In this document: positions 30,561 to 41,310 of the stretch, piece after piece
Layout: each line of letters opens with the position of its first letter
How positions within the stretch are numbered: the stretch's first letter is position 1
Assembly (NCBI RefSeq): GCF_030272615.1
Contig: NC_081414.1
Coordinates: 761,447,148-761,511,147 of the forward strand
Length of the DNA stretch: 64,000 nucleotides
Direction: 5' to 3'
Source: Cryptomeria japonica
Lineage: Eukaryota; Streptophyta; Pinopsida; Cupressales; Cupressaceae
Made by a program: the position numbers and the translations under genes
Notes under the pieces: generated by a model
What the model was told of the DNA's origin: nothing
The model's database searches: none
What the model saw: the letters and a program-made list of their open reading frames with translations, nothing else

Positions 30561-32444
30561 GCAAAGCTTGGGCGGCCAAATTGAAGACCTTTGTAGTTTG
30601 AGACTTGATTGACCAAATTGGATAGCAAGTTGCAATTCTCTTTCATTCATAGTAACTTGACTTCATCAAAGATTCATTTGTACAAACCTAAAATTGTTAA
30701 GCTAATATTTATCAAAATTGATCTTTCGAGTAAACTTATACCTTTTTCAAGTTTCACATCAAAACCCTAGCTCATGGCATCTCAAACCCCAAATGCCCTC
30801 TAAATTTCAAATTGGCAACCTTTTTACATCTTCACAATCTTAGAAATCTTGTGAGTTTGACAAAACCAAATCCTTAGACTCATATCCTCTTGCAAAGAAG
30901 GACGAACAACTACTGAAACTACCAAGCTAACCACTAAGTAAAGCAAAAAAGTGGGGGTCCCCATTTGCAATGGGGCGATGTGTGAATACGTCTCAAAATA
31001 TAGTGCTACCTTGAATAAATGTTCACAAACATTTCAAAGATAAAGACCCAATCCACACATAGAATCTTTGAAAAATTTGACTTAACTTATCAAGAGAGTA
31101 GAAAACATACTTAAAGTGGAAGAAGAATCCCAAACTGGATCAAGTCACTTTGTCTTTGATTACTTATGTATGTGCATTTGCATTCATTTCCTCTCAACAA
31201 GACCATCATAACTTCCAAGTTCCACCATGATTAGCTACGTAGTTTGTCTAAACTCCATATGCATCCTAGATAGAGCCTCAGTGCCAATCAGATGTCTATA
31301 TCCTCAACGAGGTTATTACCATAATCTCATGAATATTTCGCTAGTTCTAGCTAAGAATCTATAGCCCTGATGGAGTTACTTTCATGTTCCCATATCCAAT
31401 TTTGATACTTCATTTTCATTCATTTTTCGTTTTTCTTGATTTTTGCTTTCCTTTTTTTTTTGATATTGCTTTCTTTTCTTTTCATATTCTGTCGATTCCT
31501 TTGGCTTGGAAGAAATGAAGATCACTTGGCTTTGATGATTACAATAGTGTTGAAGTAAGACTTTGAATTTTTCACTAATCACGCCTTCGCTTGGAAAGCC
31601 ATAATGACTTAGAGTTTATTAATGTGTAAAGATATAGTAATCAAATAATGTTGGTATCAAGACACAAAAAGTGATTCCCTTCCAAGTCAAGTACAACTCC
31701 TAACCAAATGATAAAGTCAGAGAGGAACAACCTCAGATTCAAAATCACTTCATAGGTAGATATCTAAGAAATGTACCAAGCATAAGATCCAATATGCACT
31801 AGTTCATGAGAAAATAACACAAACACCTTTCTCACAAATGAAGGCTCACACTTAGGACACCTAAGCTAAGAAAAAAAACTGACTCAAAAGAAAACTAAAA
31901 CTAAAGCACACAAAAGAAAACTAAACTAAGGCAAACCAAAACCAAATCAAACTAAAAAAACAAACAACTATCCTATTTGAGCCACTCAAAATCATGAGTC
32001 AAATGACTCAAGGAAAATCAATTACTTGGCTCAACAAAACATCTAAGATGAAGCATGTGAAAAAAAACCTACACTAAGCTAAACTAAATTATATACAAGC
32101 CTCCTAGACTTGACATGACTCAAATAAGCAATATATGCAGATGATTTCTTAGGTTGTGCAACAAGAGCATGACAAAAACTGATAGTTCACAATCGATAAA
32201 ACTCATCCTTAAACAAGGAGAAGTAGGTTCTCACCATGGAAGTCTAATGCTTAGGTAAATCTTCACTTAAAATGATCAATTGAGGTAATTTGTTAGGTCC
32301 ATGATCTATCCAAATGCAAGTTGATTTTCCATAATCCCCATAGTCAAATTCATAACATTCAAAATTAAGAACAGGGAAAGAGACAACCTGGCATGTTTCA
32401 AACTTCGCATTGTAAGAAGGGAGATCATCAACTGCTTCAGGAGG
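30561..32444. other. Unassigned DNA with one hairpin
   Basis: No gene seen. At 30954-30977 the stretch GGGGGTCCCCATTTGCAATG followed by GGG contains CCCCATT and AATGGGG around TGC, a tidy hairpin, in a G-rich setting that could be part of a polypurine tract of a minus-strand LTR element. 31860-32100 is A-rich with ACTAAAACTAAAGC-like near-repeats. Confidence 0.35.
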
Positions 32445-33425
32445 TCACCATTGGTGATGTACCATTCCCCGAGAATTCACAACATTTTGATCCTTGGTTG
32501 CATATCCTTCTTGAATCCTTTGGACTGGAGCTAGCACAACCTCGAATTTCTTGTCACTCTTCACAATAGGCCCAATATCTTGCATGAACCATGCATCCTT
32601 GTGAAACTCCATGAGCATATCTTTGAAAATGAGAGTCTCCTTGAGTAATTTATTTTCAAAAATCTCCTCTAGTGGTTGCTCAAATACTAACGTTGATGGA
32701 AACACCACCTCAAAGTGCCCTTCACTCTCTAGCTCTCTTTGTTCATCTTCAAGGATGCTTGAAAATTCTTCTTTTTGAATGACTTGAAATTCTTCATTTG
32801 ATTCCTCTTGTGGCAAGGATGGATGCTCACCAATGATGTCATCATCTTGAATAACCTAATACTCAATTCCTTGTTCTTGGGATGGTGAAGCATCAAATGC
32901 CTAATAATCACTCAAGTCATTTATGTCCTCTGCATTGTTTTCCCTCTCAATCTCTTGATGATCCTCACTAGTATCCATGTTTTATAGAGCTTCATTCCTT
33001 GGTGTCTACACACATTGATCTTCACCTACTAGCATCTTGGTGGCTTGAATGTCTTCCACTATATCTTCATCTTCCTTGGACACAAGGTTATCTTCAGTTG
33101 TGATGCCTTGACTAATTGTCTCATTCATACTATCTTCTTGTAATTCATCCCATAATGCTTTGCAAGGTCAAATTTGATGATGGATTACCTCATTCTCAAT
33201 AACTTATTTGTCTTGAAATATTTTTGATAGTGATTTCATTTTTAATTCCTCCATGAGGTCTTTCAGTGTCCCTTTAAATAACATGATGATGATAATGTCT
33301 TTGAGCACCCCCTCAAATTGTTCTTCATTTTTGGGCTCACTTGTGATAACTTGCAATTCTTCATTCAACATTTCTATATGATTGTTCTCTTCTCCTTCAA
33401 GGATGCTACTTGAAAATTCTTGCAA
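32445..33425 (-). pseudogene. Decayed acidic protein, unrecognised
   Basis: On the minus strand one frame runs from 33425 to 32445 (327 codons) with about seven stops. It includes NEELQVITSEPKNEEQFEGV, later NEEFQVIQKEEFSSILEDEQ and FEVVLAPVQRIQEGY. Glu-rich throughout, with repeated EE(L/F)QVI motifs. The persistence of one frame over nearly 1 kb shows ancestral coding. Position and style suggest an accessory ORF of a minus-strand retroelement; this is inference. Confidence 0.4.
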
Positions 33426-33574
33426 TTCATTCTCAAGTATCTCCTTTTGTATTAGGAATAAAAATTATTCAAGGAATTATTCTGCTTGAAAGGTTGTTGA
33501 ATCATTTTCTTCTTTTCGTGCAAGGTGTGGAAATATATCTATTGCAATACATTGATTGTCAGGTGAACTTGTAA

Positions 33575-34210
33575 CTAACTTCCTCCACTATCTGATGGTG
33601 TAGCAATGTCTTGCTCATATGTTCCTCTAAATTTGGCTGTAAAGTATGCACTCCAAGATCTATTTAAAATACATTCCTCTTTAGCTAGGGTTGGTAATCC
33701 AAATTGACATCTAACTTGGTTGATAGCCATTTCACAAAATGAGCAAGTAAATTTGGAGTGGGGTGCATTGTGTAACCTAAACCACAATGGTAGCAATATG
33801 CTTTCTAAATATATTTCACCATTCAAAATAAGCTGATTTTCAATCATATATAATAAGCTTGAAAGAGGATCCTTTCTCTCTAGGACACTAAAATTGCCTT
33901 CTTTTGATTCTGTCTAGGGAACGTCCCAAAAGAAGATCTTTCGTTGTACTGCCAATTCCATTTGTGATAGGTATGTCAAGCAATGCATTTAATCATGTTC
34001 ATCTGTTTCATGGATTATACACTTCCCCATTGATGCAAACTCAGACAAATGACGTGGGCAGAGTTGCACATTCAATTTCCAACAAAGTTGAGGAATATCA
34101 ACTTGTTGTTCATCATGAAACTGTTGTTGCTCCATCGAGAAATCTTTCTTTTTGAATTTTTCTAATTTTTTTTTGGATTTTTTGGAATAAAGAGATCTTT
34201 CAAATCTCAA
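33575..34210 (-). pseudogene. Decayed coding stretch upstream of the acidic relic
   Basis: Two open pieces in one frame, 34210-33989 (with SMEQQQFHDEQQVDIPQLCW) and 33847-33575 (with FTCSFCEMAINQVRCQFGLP and ECILNRSWSAYFTAKFRGTY). The Cys pattern C-x2-C is visible but no domain is recognised. It probably belongs to the same ancestral element as the acidic relic that follows on the same strand. Confidence 0.35.
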
Positions 34211-34579
34211 ATGTAGGTTGAAAGGTCATACTAGTTCTAGATGTGGGAAATGCTTTCTTTCCTTGCAAGTCCAATTGATGATCCAATGATCACCTTCTTT
34301 GATTGTTCAAGCATATATTCATAATCATTCCCTCCTGATTCTATTGAGCATGGAGGAGTGAAAAAAAAGTCTATATGATTATCCTTGCAAATATGAATTG
34401 ATATGACTTGGAGTTCAGTTGTTCAGGAATTCATCGCGATCATGCCCTCCTTCTAGCGCCTATTCTATTGATGTGTTTTTTAGGCACCATCAAACACATA
34501 ATAAATTACCCAAAATTATCTTATCCTCTATTGAACAAAGTCTCTCAAATGCTATGCTTCACAATCAAATGAGACAACT
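34211..34579. other. Unassigned DNA
   Basis: No gene or repeat is recognised between the coding relics and the LTR-like region. Confidence 0.3.
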
Positions 34580-35420
34580 CCAAGGTTCCTAATGTCGGGT
34601 CACGACATGTGAATAAGCACAGTTGGCCATTGTGATTGTTGTTCCTCCAAGGGGCCTTACGTTGTACACGAATGCTTGAATTGATAGAACTTAGATTATA
34701 TCTACTTGATTGGAGAATTAAAAAGGGAAAAAGACATAGGGTTTAAGAACTCTAAGAATGTAAGAATGATGGACAATCTTTGGTGAAACTTGACTAAGCC
34801 TTGCTTTGACATGCGAAGCAACAATTCCACAAACGTTAGTGCGATCTTCTAAGGAAATTAGATGAGTTTCAAATAATTATCAAGCCTATACACCATTAAT
34901 TGAATGCATATCAATAATTGAATAACAATTAAACTTAAGCTCATTCAAGTATTCTAGTTGACCACGCAAGGCGAATTTGCAATCAACAAACTGCTAGTGG
35001 TATGGATTAGGAGTCTCACCATAAATCATACACAACATTATTTCATACACCTAATTATCATTAGCTAATGTGAAGGTCCAACAAGAAATTATGCAAATGT
35101 AAGAGAAACAACACATTCCACCATAACTTCAATGAAAAGGAAGTTTATTTACAACTTAGGCAATAATTTCTGCCTTCTCCTCCTAGTCTACTCTAGTTGC
35201 TATTAACTATTCTCTATTCTATTTAATCTTAACTATATAACCCTTTACAAATGAGAAGTTTGAGCCTTTTATAGTTCTCTTAATGCAATTTTATGGCTCA
35301 TATCGATTTGAGATCAATGGCCAAGATTACAAGATGAAAACCCTAATAAGGGTTTGTTATAACAAAATTCCTTCTAGCCAATAAGATCATTACAACAATT
35401 TGGACACATGTCCATCTTGA
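34580..35420 (-). repeat. LTR-like region with promoter, minus strand
   Basis: On the minus strand TGTTGTAATGATCTTATTGG (about 35396) could be the 5' end. It is followed by AGAACTATAAAAGGCTC (TATA at about 35266-35276) and transcript-like sequence down to about 34600. The terminus and PBS were not fixed, and no partner LTR is seen. It abuts the LINE 3' end at about 35430. Confidence 0.35.
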
Positions 35421-35430
35421 TTTCTAGTCA

Positions 35431-35860
35431 TTACCTACCCAAGTAATTGATAGAGTCAATCAAGTATGAATTAACCCGTTCCTTAGGAAAGATATTTTTT
35501 AGCCCAATCAGGCTCTCCTTATAATTAAAAAAAATCCTTTCCATGTGAATTAATCCTTGGTTAGAAACTTTGTCAGTAGCTTGTTTCCCTTGTCTGAAAA
35601 TATGTTGGACTTCGATTATATGAAAGAGGCCCATCAACCTTTTTTTAATCTTCCACAATGTTTTTTATTTCCCAGGGAATGTTAACTTTACTGTACAATA
35701 AATTCACAATTATTTTAGAATCACCTTCTAGGATTGCATTTTGCAAATTTAGACTATGGAGTTGTTTAAGTCCTTGCCATGTAGCTATAGCTTCTACCCT
35801 ATTATTAGATCCTTTCCCCAAGTTCACAAAGTATCCTTCGAGCATAAAGCCCTTGCAATT
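35431..35860 (-). pseudogene. LINE RNase H domain, decayed
   Basis: GSNNRVEAIATWQGLKQLHS, then AILEGDSKIIVNLLY, give the plant RVT_3-type RNase H pattern (E-A...W-GL and L-EGDS). The C-terminal IIEVQHIFRQGKQATDKVSN continues after a frame change near 35650, matching the usual H-x-R-x-G-N-x-x-A-D tail in altered form. It would remove RNA from RNA-DNA hybrids; inactive here. Confidence 0.75.
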
Positions 35861-36184
35861 TCTAATGATTCCACCCGTTCCTAATGAACCAAGGTTCCCT
35901 TTAGAGAAGTGATCAAAGTTGCATTTTAACCAACCTTCATCCCGAGGAGCCCAAATACAATTGTTCCTTAAGATTAAATTATGTCAATTCATCTTAATAA
36001 TTGTTTTACTCTTAGATCCATCAAGCTTGTCATAACTTTAGAAGTTCTAGATGAGGCAATGTTTATGTTCTCCTTAACCTATGTTTTATGATGTGAAAAA
36101 GAACTTTATTGCTGCGAGCTTCCTCTCTGAATATCATGTTGTTAAGTTTCATATAATTTAGTGTGTGAAAAGACTAAGAGTCCA

Positions 36185-36664
36185 CTACTTTATGAAGTCT
36201 TTCAAGTTCGTCAGGAAGGTCCAACTAATCATAAAATCAACAAGCAGCTCATCCCAAACCTCCCTACCATATTGGCAGTGTAGGAATAGATGATTAATAC
36301 TTTCAAGATCTTTGCAATATAAGATACATCTATTAATGAGGGAGAATCCTCTTTTATTTAAATTTTCTATAGTCAAAATTTTTCCATGAGTAGTAACCCA
36401 ACAAAAGTAATTGATCTTTGGAATGTGGCCTTTAACGCATATCCTTTTCTAGATGAAACTATCCTTAGGTTCTTCAACAATGGTATTATAGGTAGATTTA
36501 ATAGAGAAGGTTCTAGAGGGGTTGTACCACCAAATCCATTCATCTTCCTTGTGGGGCAAAAAAAGGGAGCAATCACTCAGGTAAGAAGTCAAGGATTGGG
36601 TCTCATTCTTTAATTGATTTAAGTCATCAATAGAGATATCATTCTTAGTCAGCACTTTATCCAC
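36185..36664 (-). pseudogene. LINE zinc-binding domain region, decayed
   Basis: 36664-36449 reads DEWIWWYNPSRTFSIKSTYN and 36376-36185 reads CILYCKDLESINHLFLHCQY GREVW (spaced here), the W...F.I...Y and C..C...E...HLFLHC pattern of the zf-RVT domain that follows reverse transcriptase in plant LINEs. A frame change lies between the pieces. Confidence 0.75.
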
Positions 36665-37515
36665 AAGATTTCTCTATCTAGCTAGATCCCCCTGCCACTA
36701 GAGGTAGTCATGAACAAGATTACCAAAACCTTCAATGAGGATATGTTTAACTTTGTTGAATTGAGTCATTTCTGCTAGGGATTTATTCTTTAGCCAAACA
36801 TTATCCCGAAACCTAGTACATCTTCCATTCTGCACAAACTTTTTCCCTCCTTTTCTTAGAATAGTTTTGTTTTTTGAGATATTATTCTATATATAGGAGC
36901 CAAAGGGTAATTATTTATCAGTAAGAAAGTAGTAGCTACTGGCATTATTAAGGTATTTGGTATTAATAATTTTTGCCCAGGCTTTAGCACCTTCAATCAA
37001 TTGTCATCGAATTTTGGAAATTAAGGCCCTATTAAAAGATTTGAGCTTCCTTATCCAAAACTCACCCTCATTAATGGAGCTGCACACTTTGTCCCAAGAC
37101 ACTAGAGACAATCTTATTTTTTTTCAGTACCAGTCTAGAGGAAGAGATTTTGATTTTTTTCAATCTTATTAGCAACACATCCAGACATCTTAAAGAGAGA
37201 AAAGTAGTAAAATAGGATGTTTTGCAAGTAGGATTTGACCAATTGGATTTTACCAACCAGGCTTAACAATTTCGCTTTCCACCCAACAAGATTTTTATAA
37301 AATCTTTCAATGATGCCATTCTAAAAGAGATTTGTGGGGGATTTAGATATGAGAGGCAAACAAAGCTAGGAGTCTGGTAAGGAAGCAACCTCATATGCCA
37401 AAATTTTGGTGATTTTAGCCTCAAGGTTAGGGAAGACATTCAGAAAGAACAACTTAGTCTTATCATAATAAATTTGTTGGCCCAAGATTATAGCGTAATT
37501 TTTAAGGATCACCTT

Positions 37516-38290
37516 CTAGTCTCTAGCTTCTGAAATGTAGGATTCTCCAAAGATGATTGTGTCATTCAAAGATAGTTGGTGAGATATAGGATCCATAGTA
37601 GAGGCCACTTTGACACATTTTATTCTACCAATCATTTTTTGTCTCTCAATATTTCTCCTTAAGACTTTAGCAATAATGATGAACAAGTAGGGTGATAGAG
37701 GATCCCCTTGATGAAGACCTCGGCCATTGGAGAAGTAACTGCTAGGTGATCCATTAACCAGAACAGAGAACATCAAGGTAGTTACACACTCTATAATTAT
37801 CTTTAGGAATTTATCATTATATCTAAACTTCTTAAGCACTTCAAAGAGGAAATTCCATGACACTCTATCATAGGCCTTTGAGATATCAAGCTTAAAGTCC
37901 ATACTAGGGTTTTTGCTATGTTCCATTGAATGCACAAGTTCATGACACTCTATCTTTAGGAATTTATCCTTAAATTCAAACTTCTTAAGCACTTCAAAGA
38001 GGAAATTCCATGACACTCTATCATAGGCCTTTGAGATATCTAGGTTAAAAGCCATACTAGGGTTTCTTCTATGTTCCATTGAATGCACAAGTTCATGAGT
38101 AGTGACATCAACATCCATAATGTGTCTCCCTTTGACAAAGCCTTTCTGATTAACATACATCATTTTGCCAAGAAGAAGTTTGAGCCTATTAATAATAACC
38201 TTAGAAAAGATTTTATACAGAGTGTTACATAGGCTAATAGGCCTAAAATCCTTAATGGAAGCAACATTATCATTATTTGGAATCAAATAA
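37516..38290 (-). pseudogene. LINE reverse transcriptase with an in-frame internal duplication
   Basis: A 256-codon open piece. DFRPISLCNTLYKIFSKVII, QKGFVKGRHIMD, LDISKAYDRVSWNFL, GLHQGDPLSPYLF are the classical plant L1 motifs. The segment with the first catalytic Asp (LDISKAYDRVSW) is present twice in tandem, 153 bp apart and in frame. The second catalytic motif, normally FADD, reads LSLNDTIIF, so an Asp is lost. Upstream 38690-38380 holds the usual linker (EEIAKLFVNLF, DEELHLL, ALGPDGIPSAFFKE). It is not functional. Confidence 0.9.
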
Positions 38291-38989
38291 ATGTAGGTAG
38301 AATTAACTTGTTTGAAGATTCTACTATACCTATAAAAATCCTTTAGAACATTGAGGATATCTATTCCAATTACATCCTATTATTCTTTGAAGAAGGCTGA
38401 GGGGATCCCATCAGGACCCAGTGCCTTATAAGCCCCAAACAAAAAAAACCACCTCCTTGACTTCCTGGAAGGACACCTTGGAATTAAGAAGGTGCAGCTC
38501 CTCATCTGTGATAACATCTGAGATAACCTTGAGAGGACCATTAGGGTCGCTAAAGAAGCACTCACTATTGGTATTTTTCTTACCGAATAAGTTCACAAAC
38601 AACTTAGCAATTTCCTCCTCATCTTCTATGATTGAGCCATTTTCCTTCATAAGCTGTCTTATTTTGATTTTTCTCATGTGATTCATGGTATACTAGTGAA
38701 ATAATTGGTATTCTTGTCATCTTGTGTGAGCTACTGGATCCTAGATTTTTGTTTTCAAAATACCCCTTCTTTCTTATTCAATCTAAATGACTATTCTCTT
38801 AGCGAAATATCCTCCAAGAATTCTTCTTGAGTGGCACAATTACTTTCAATTTGTTTCTAAATAGCTTCCAAGTTGGTAGAAATAGCCCTTTTTTGCTTAA
38901 AGATATTCCCAAAGGAGTATTTGTTCCAACCTTTAACTTTATTCCTTACCAGTTTTAAAAATTATACCACATGAAACATGGGAGTACCA

Positions 38990-39510
38990 TCAATAGGAAC
39001 ATTCCACTATTACTCAACCATGGATCTAAAATCTAGATGAAGAGACCACATGATCTCATATCTAAAGGCGTAAGGTGATCTCATAGAAACATCATCCAAA
39101 GACAAGATAATCAGATTATGATCTAAGCCATATTTGGGGAGAGAACACAAGGATAGGGAGTCAACATCTATCCAATTACTCAAAACAAATACTGGTCCAA
39201 TCTGACCTGAATGAGATTTTGTCCCTATCTCCTATTTGACCAAGTGAATTTGGAACCCACTAGGAGAATATCCATCACACTCACCACAGAAATAAAGTCT
39301 ACAAGATCATTCATGCTCTCAGAATAATCTTCAAGACTATAAGATTTCTAAGAAGGGTACAAGAGAGAAATAAAATCTCTAGCTAACATCTAGTAATCTG
39401 CAAATGAGTTCAAGATAAAGTTTTTTAGGGAGGACCAAAGGCTAGCCCTTGGAGATATTACATTGGGAGAATAAATATTTATGAGATACCACTCAAAGTG
39501 GTATCTCAGA
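38990..39510 (-). pseudogene. LINE endonuclease, C-terminal half, decayed
   Basis: On the minus strand YLINIYSPNVISPRASLWSS, then VDFISVVSVMDILLVGSKFT followed by WSNRR, match the apurinic-like endonuclease of plant L1 (NIYAP, DL.L.G..FTWSN). Stops are frequent. The N-terminal half is absent at 39510, next to a 27-bp palindrome. Confidence 0.7.
39482..39508. repeat. Short palindrome (12-bp arms, 3-base spacer)
   Basis: TGAGATACCACT and AGTGGTATCTCA face each other across CAA. It lies at the truncated end of the LINE. Confidence 0.9.
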
Positions 39511-39534
39511 TCTTGCTTAAACCTCAAAATAAAG

Positions 39535-39760
39535 TGAATTCTAATCCTAAACCAAATTGAACCTTAACCCCAACCCTAAACCTAACCCTAATCAAATCAA
39601 ATTGAACTCTAAAATAAAACCAATTAGAACCTTAAACCTATACCAAATTAAACTCTAACACTAAACAAAATGGAATCCTAACATTTACAATAAACTATAT
39701 TAAACCCTAGTACTAAACTAAATTAAAATATAACTCTTAACAAACTAAACTTGGGTTTGA
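39535..39760. repeat. Degenerate telomere-like repeats
   Basis: The tract contains AACCCTAAACCTAACCCTAA, close to the plant telomere unit CCCTAAA, within about 200 bp of AACCAAATTGAACCTTAA-like degenerate units. A second, weaker tract is at about 40780-40915. Confidence 0.6.
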
Positions 39761-40779
39761 CTACCCCACCTTCCCCTCTAATTTTAGTGTAATGTTCATT
39801 ATGAGCCTATATATACCACGTTTGGTCATTTCATCAAACACAACCCTAATAGAAGCCTATTTTCTTATACTTCCTATGCCAATATTTTTGTAGATTTCCA
39901 CCTTTCTTTGCCACTCCTTGCTGAAAAATCAATAATGGTTGATGAGTTTCTTTGGAAAAAAGATTTGGACCACAAGGAGATCCCTCTCTGGTGCATATGT
40001 TATTTTTATGTAGGATATTTAGCATCTTCACGCCCTTGTGGTTCTCTCCTACTTTCCTCTCCTACTTGATGAAAAGGTGTCTACCAAAATTATCTTAAAA
40101 AATTTCGGATTCATTTATATTTTAGTCCAGAATCTTCTTTGGACTATGTTTTGTTGTATAATTCTGGTACTTGTTTGATCTTCTTGTTCAACCACTACTC
40201 TAGTGGCCCCTTTGGTCGTGGTCAATATTTTTGAGATCCATTGGCCCCTATTTCAGTAGTTTGTGGTGTTCATACTACTCCTATGACTCCCTTTAGTGGT
40301 CCCTCAAGTTCTGGTCTCATTCCATCCATGGTTCTAGACTCTTTGTCCCTAGATTGTTAGGTTTCCCTTCTGGGTTTGGTGACATGCTTGTCTAACTTGT
40401 CTTTTTCCTCCAATGGCTTCTCCAATACTACTTATTTTGATTTTCATAAAAATCATGTTTCTTCTTGGACTATGGTATGACACAAGAAGATGATTCATTC
40501 TCTCTTGACAAATTTTTTTTTATCCCATTGGGCCTAATTCAGGTTCTAACTCTAGTCATCAGTAGTTGGGTTCTTGTCTTTCTTGATAAATAATGATATA
40601 TTATTTTATGGTTTGCATTTTTATAAATAAGTCCTAGGTGGCCAATTTTCCACAATAAATAATACTCTTGCAATGAAGATGAAAGAACAACTAGTTATGT
40701 TTCTTTCTTGCTAGAAAATAAACATCTATGACTTTATCTATAATTTCAAGTTTATTGTAACATATGAAAAACCAAATTG
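39761..40779. other. Unassigned DNA
   Basis: No gene recognised. The sequence is less AT-rich than around it and has T/C-rich coding-like runs on the plus strand, without a domain I can name. Confidence 0.3.
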
Positions 40780-40915
40780 AATATTGACTATAAACCTAAT
40801 AAACCCTATATTGAATTGAACCCAAACACTAAACCAAACTGAATCTTAACTCCATCCCTAGCCCAAACACTAATCAAATCAAATTCAACTATTACCTTGA
40901 ATAAACCCCCAATTT
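40780..40915. repeat. Second degenerate telomere-like tract
   Basis: AATAAACCCTATATTGAATT and repeated AACCAAACTGAA-type units resemble the tract at 39535-39760. Together they bracket about 1 kb of unassigned DNA. Confidence 0.45.
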
Positions 40916-40919
40916 CTCC

Positions 40920-41310
40920 TTTGGTTAAGTGTATCCCTTGCACCTCCTATATTCCAAAAGTTGCTTTGGATAAGGAGGTGTTTGATTGCATTTCCTATTA
41001 AGAAAATTATGCATTGATTAACAAATTCAATTGGCTATTGATATTTCTCTTGTTGCTGCACTCCTATATCTCAGATCAGTGGAACCCTCTAATTTTTTAT
41101 AAGCTTGAAATCTATCCTTGTGCTTGCCAATTTTTTTATATATTTTTGTTACACAGATGACAAGGATGCCATCCTCTCTTTGGGCCCATGGAAATGGGAT
41201 TCCCATGCATAGGTGCTACACCCTTGGATACTTCTTCCAATCCTTTGGTAAACTTAATTGATGTTTCCTCGATTTGGATTTCAAATACTTACAAGTCTAT
41301 AGGTAAATAT
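40920..41310 (+). pseudogene. DUF4283-like relic (LINE ORF1-type)
   Basis: With frame changes, the plus strand reads CIPCTSYIPKVALDKEVFDC, then LINKFNW, then YTDDKDAILSLGPWKWDSHA and LIDVSSIWISN. This fits the DUF4283 pattern of plant LINE ORF1 proteins and related nucleic-acid-binding proteins: ...LI..FNW..., D...L..GPW.WD, and VSIWI. It is on the opposite strand to the neighbouring LINE, so it comes from another insertion. No zinc knuckle was found behind it. Confidence 0.4.

Larger units (their letters stand above)
35431..39510 (-). mobile_element. L1-type LINE relic (endonuclease, reverse transcriptase, zinc-binding, RNase H)
   Basis: On the minus strand the ORF2 parts follow in the expected order: endonuclease C-terminal half (39510-38990), linker (38690-38380), reverse transcriptase (38290-37516), zinc-binding domain (36376-36185) and RNase H (35912-35431). 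The C-terminal RNase H is typical of many plant L1 elements. There are many stops and frameshifts. The 5' end (ORF1 and the endonuclease N-terminus) is missing, as in usual 5'-truncated LINE copies. Downstream of the RNase H the sequence meets an LTR-like region. Confidence 0.85.

Noticed and set aside
30954-30977. Hairpin CCCCATT/AATGGGG as a CRISPR-like or terminator signal
   Set aside because: This is plant nuclear DNA; a single G-rich hairpin is more simply part of a retroelement. No array of equal repeats with spacers exists in the window.
31382-31582. Lys/Glu-rich 66-codon minus-strand frame
   Set aside because: It derives from a T/C-rich low-complexity stretch; composition alone explains the translation.
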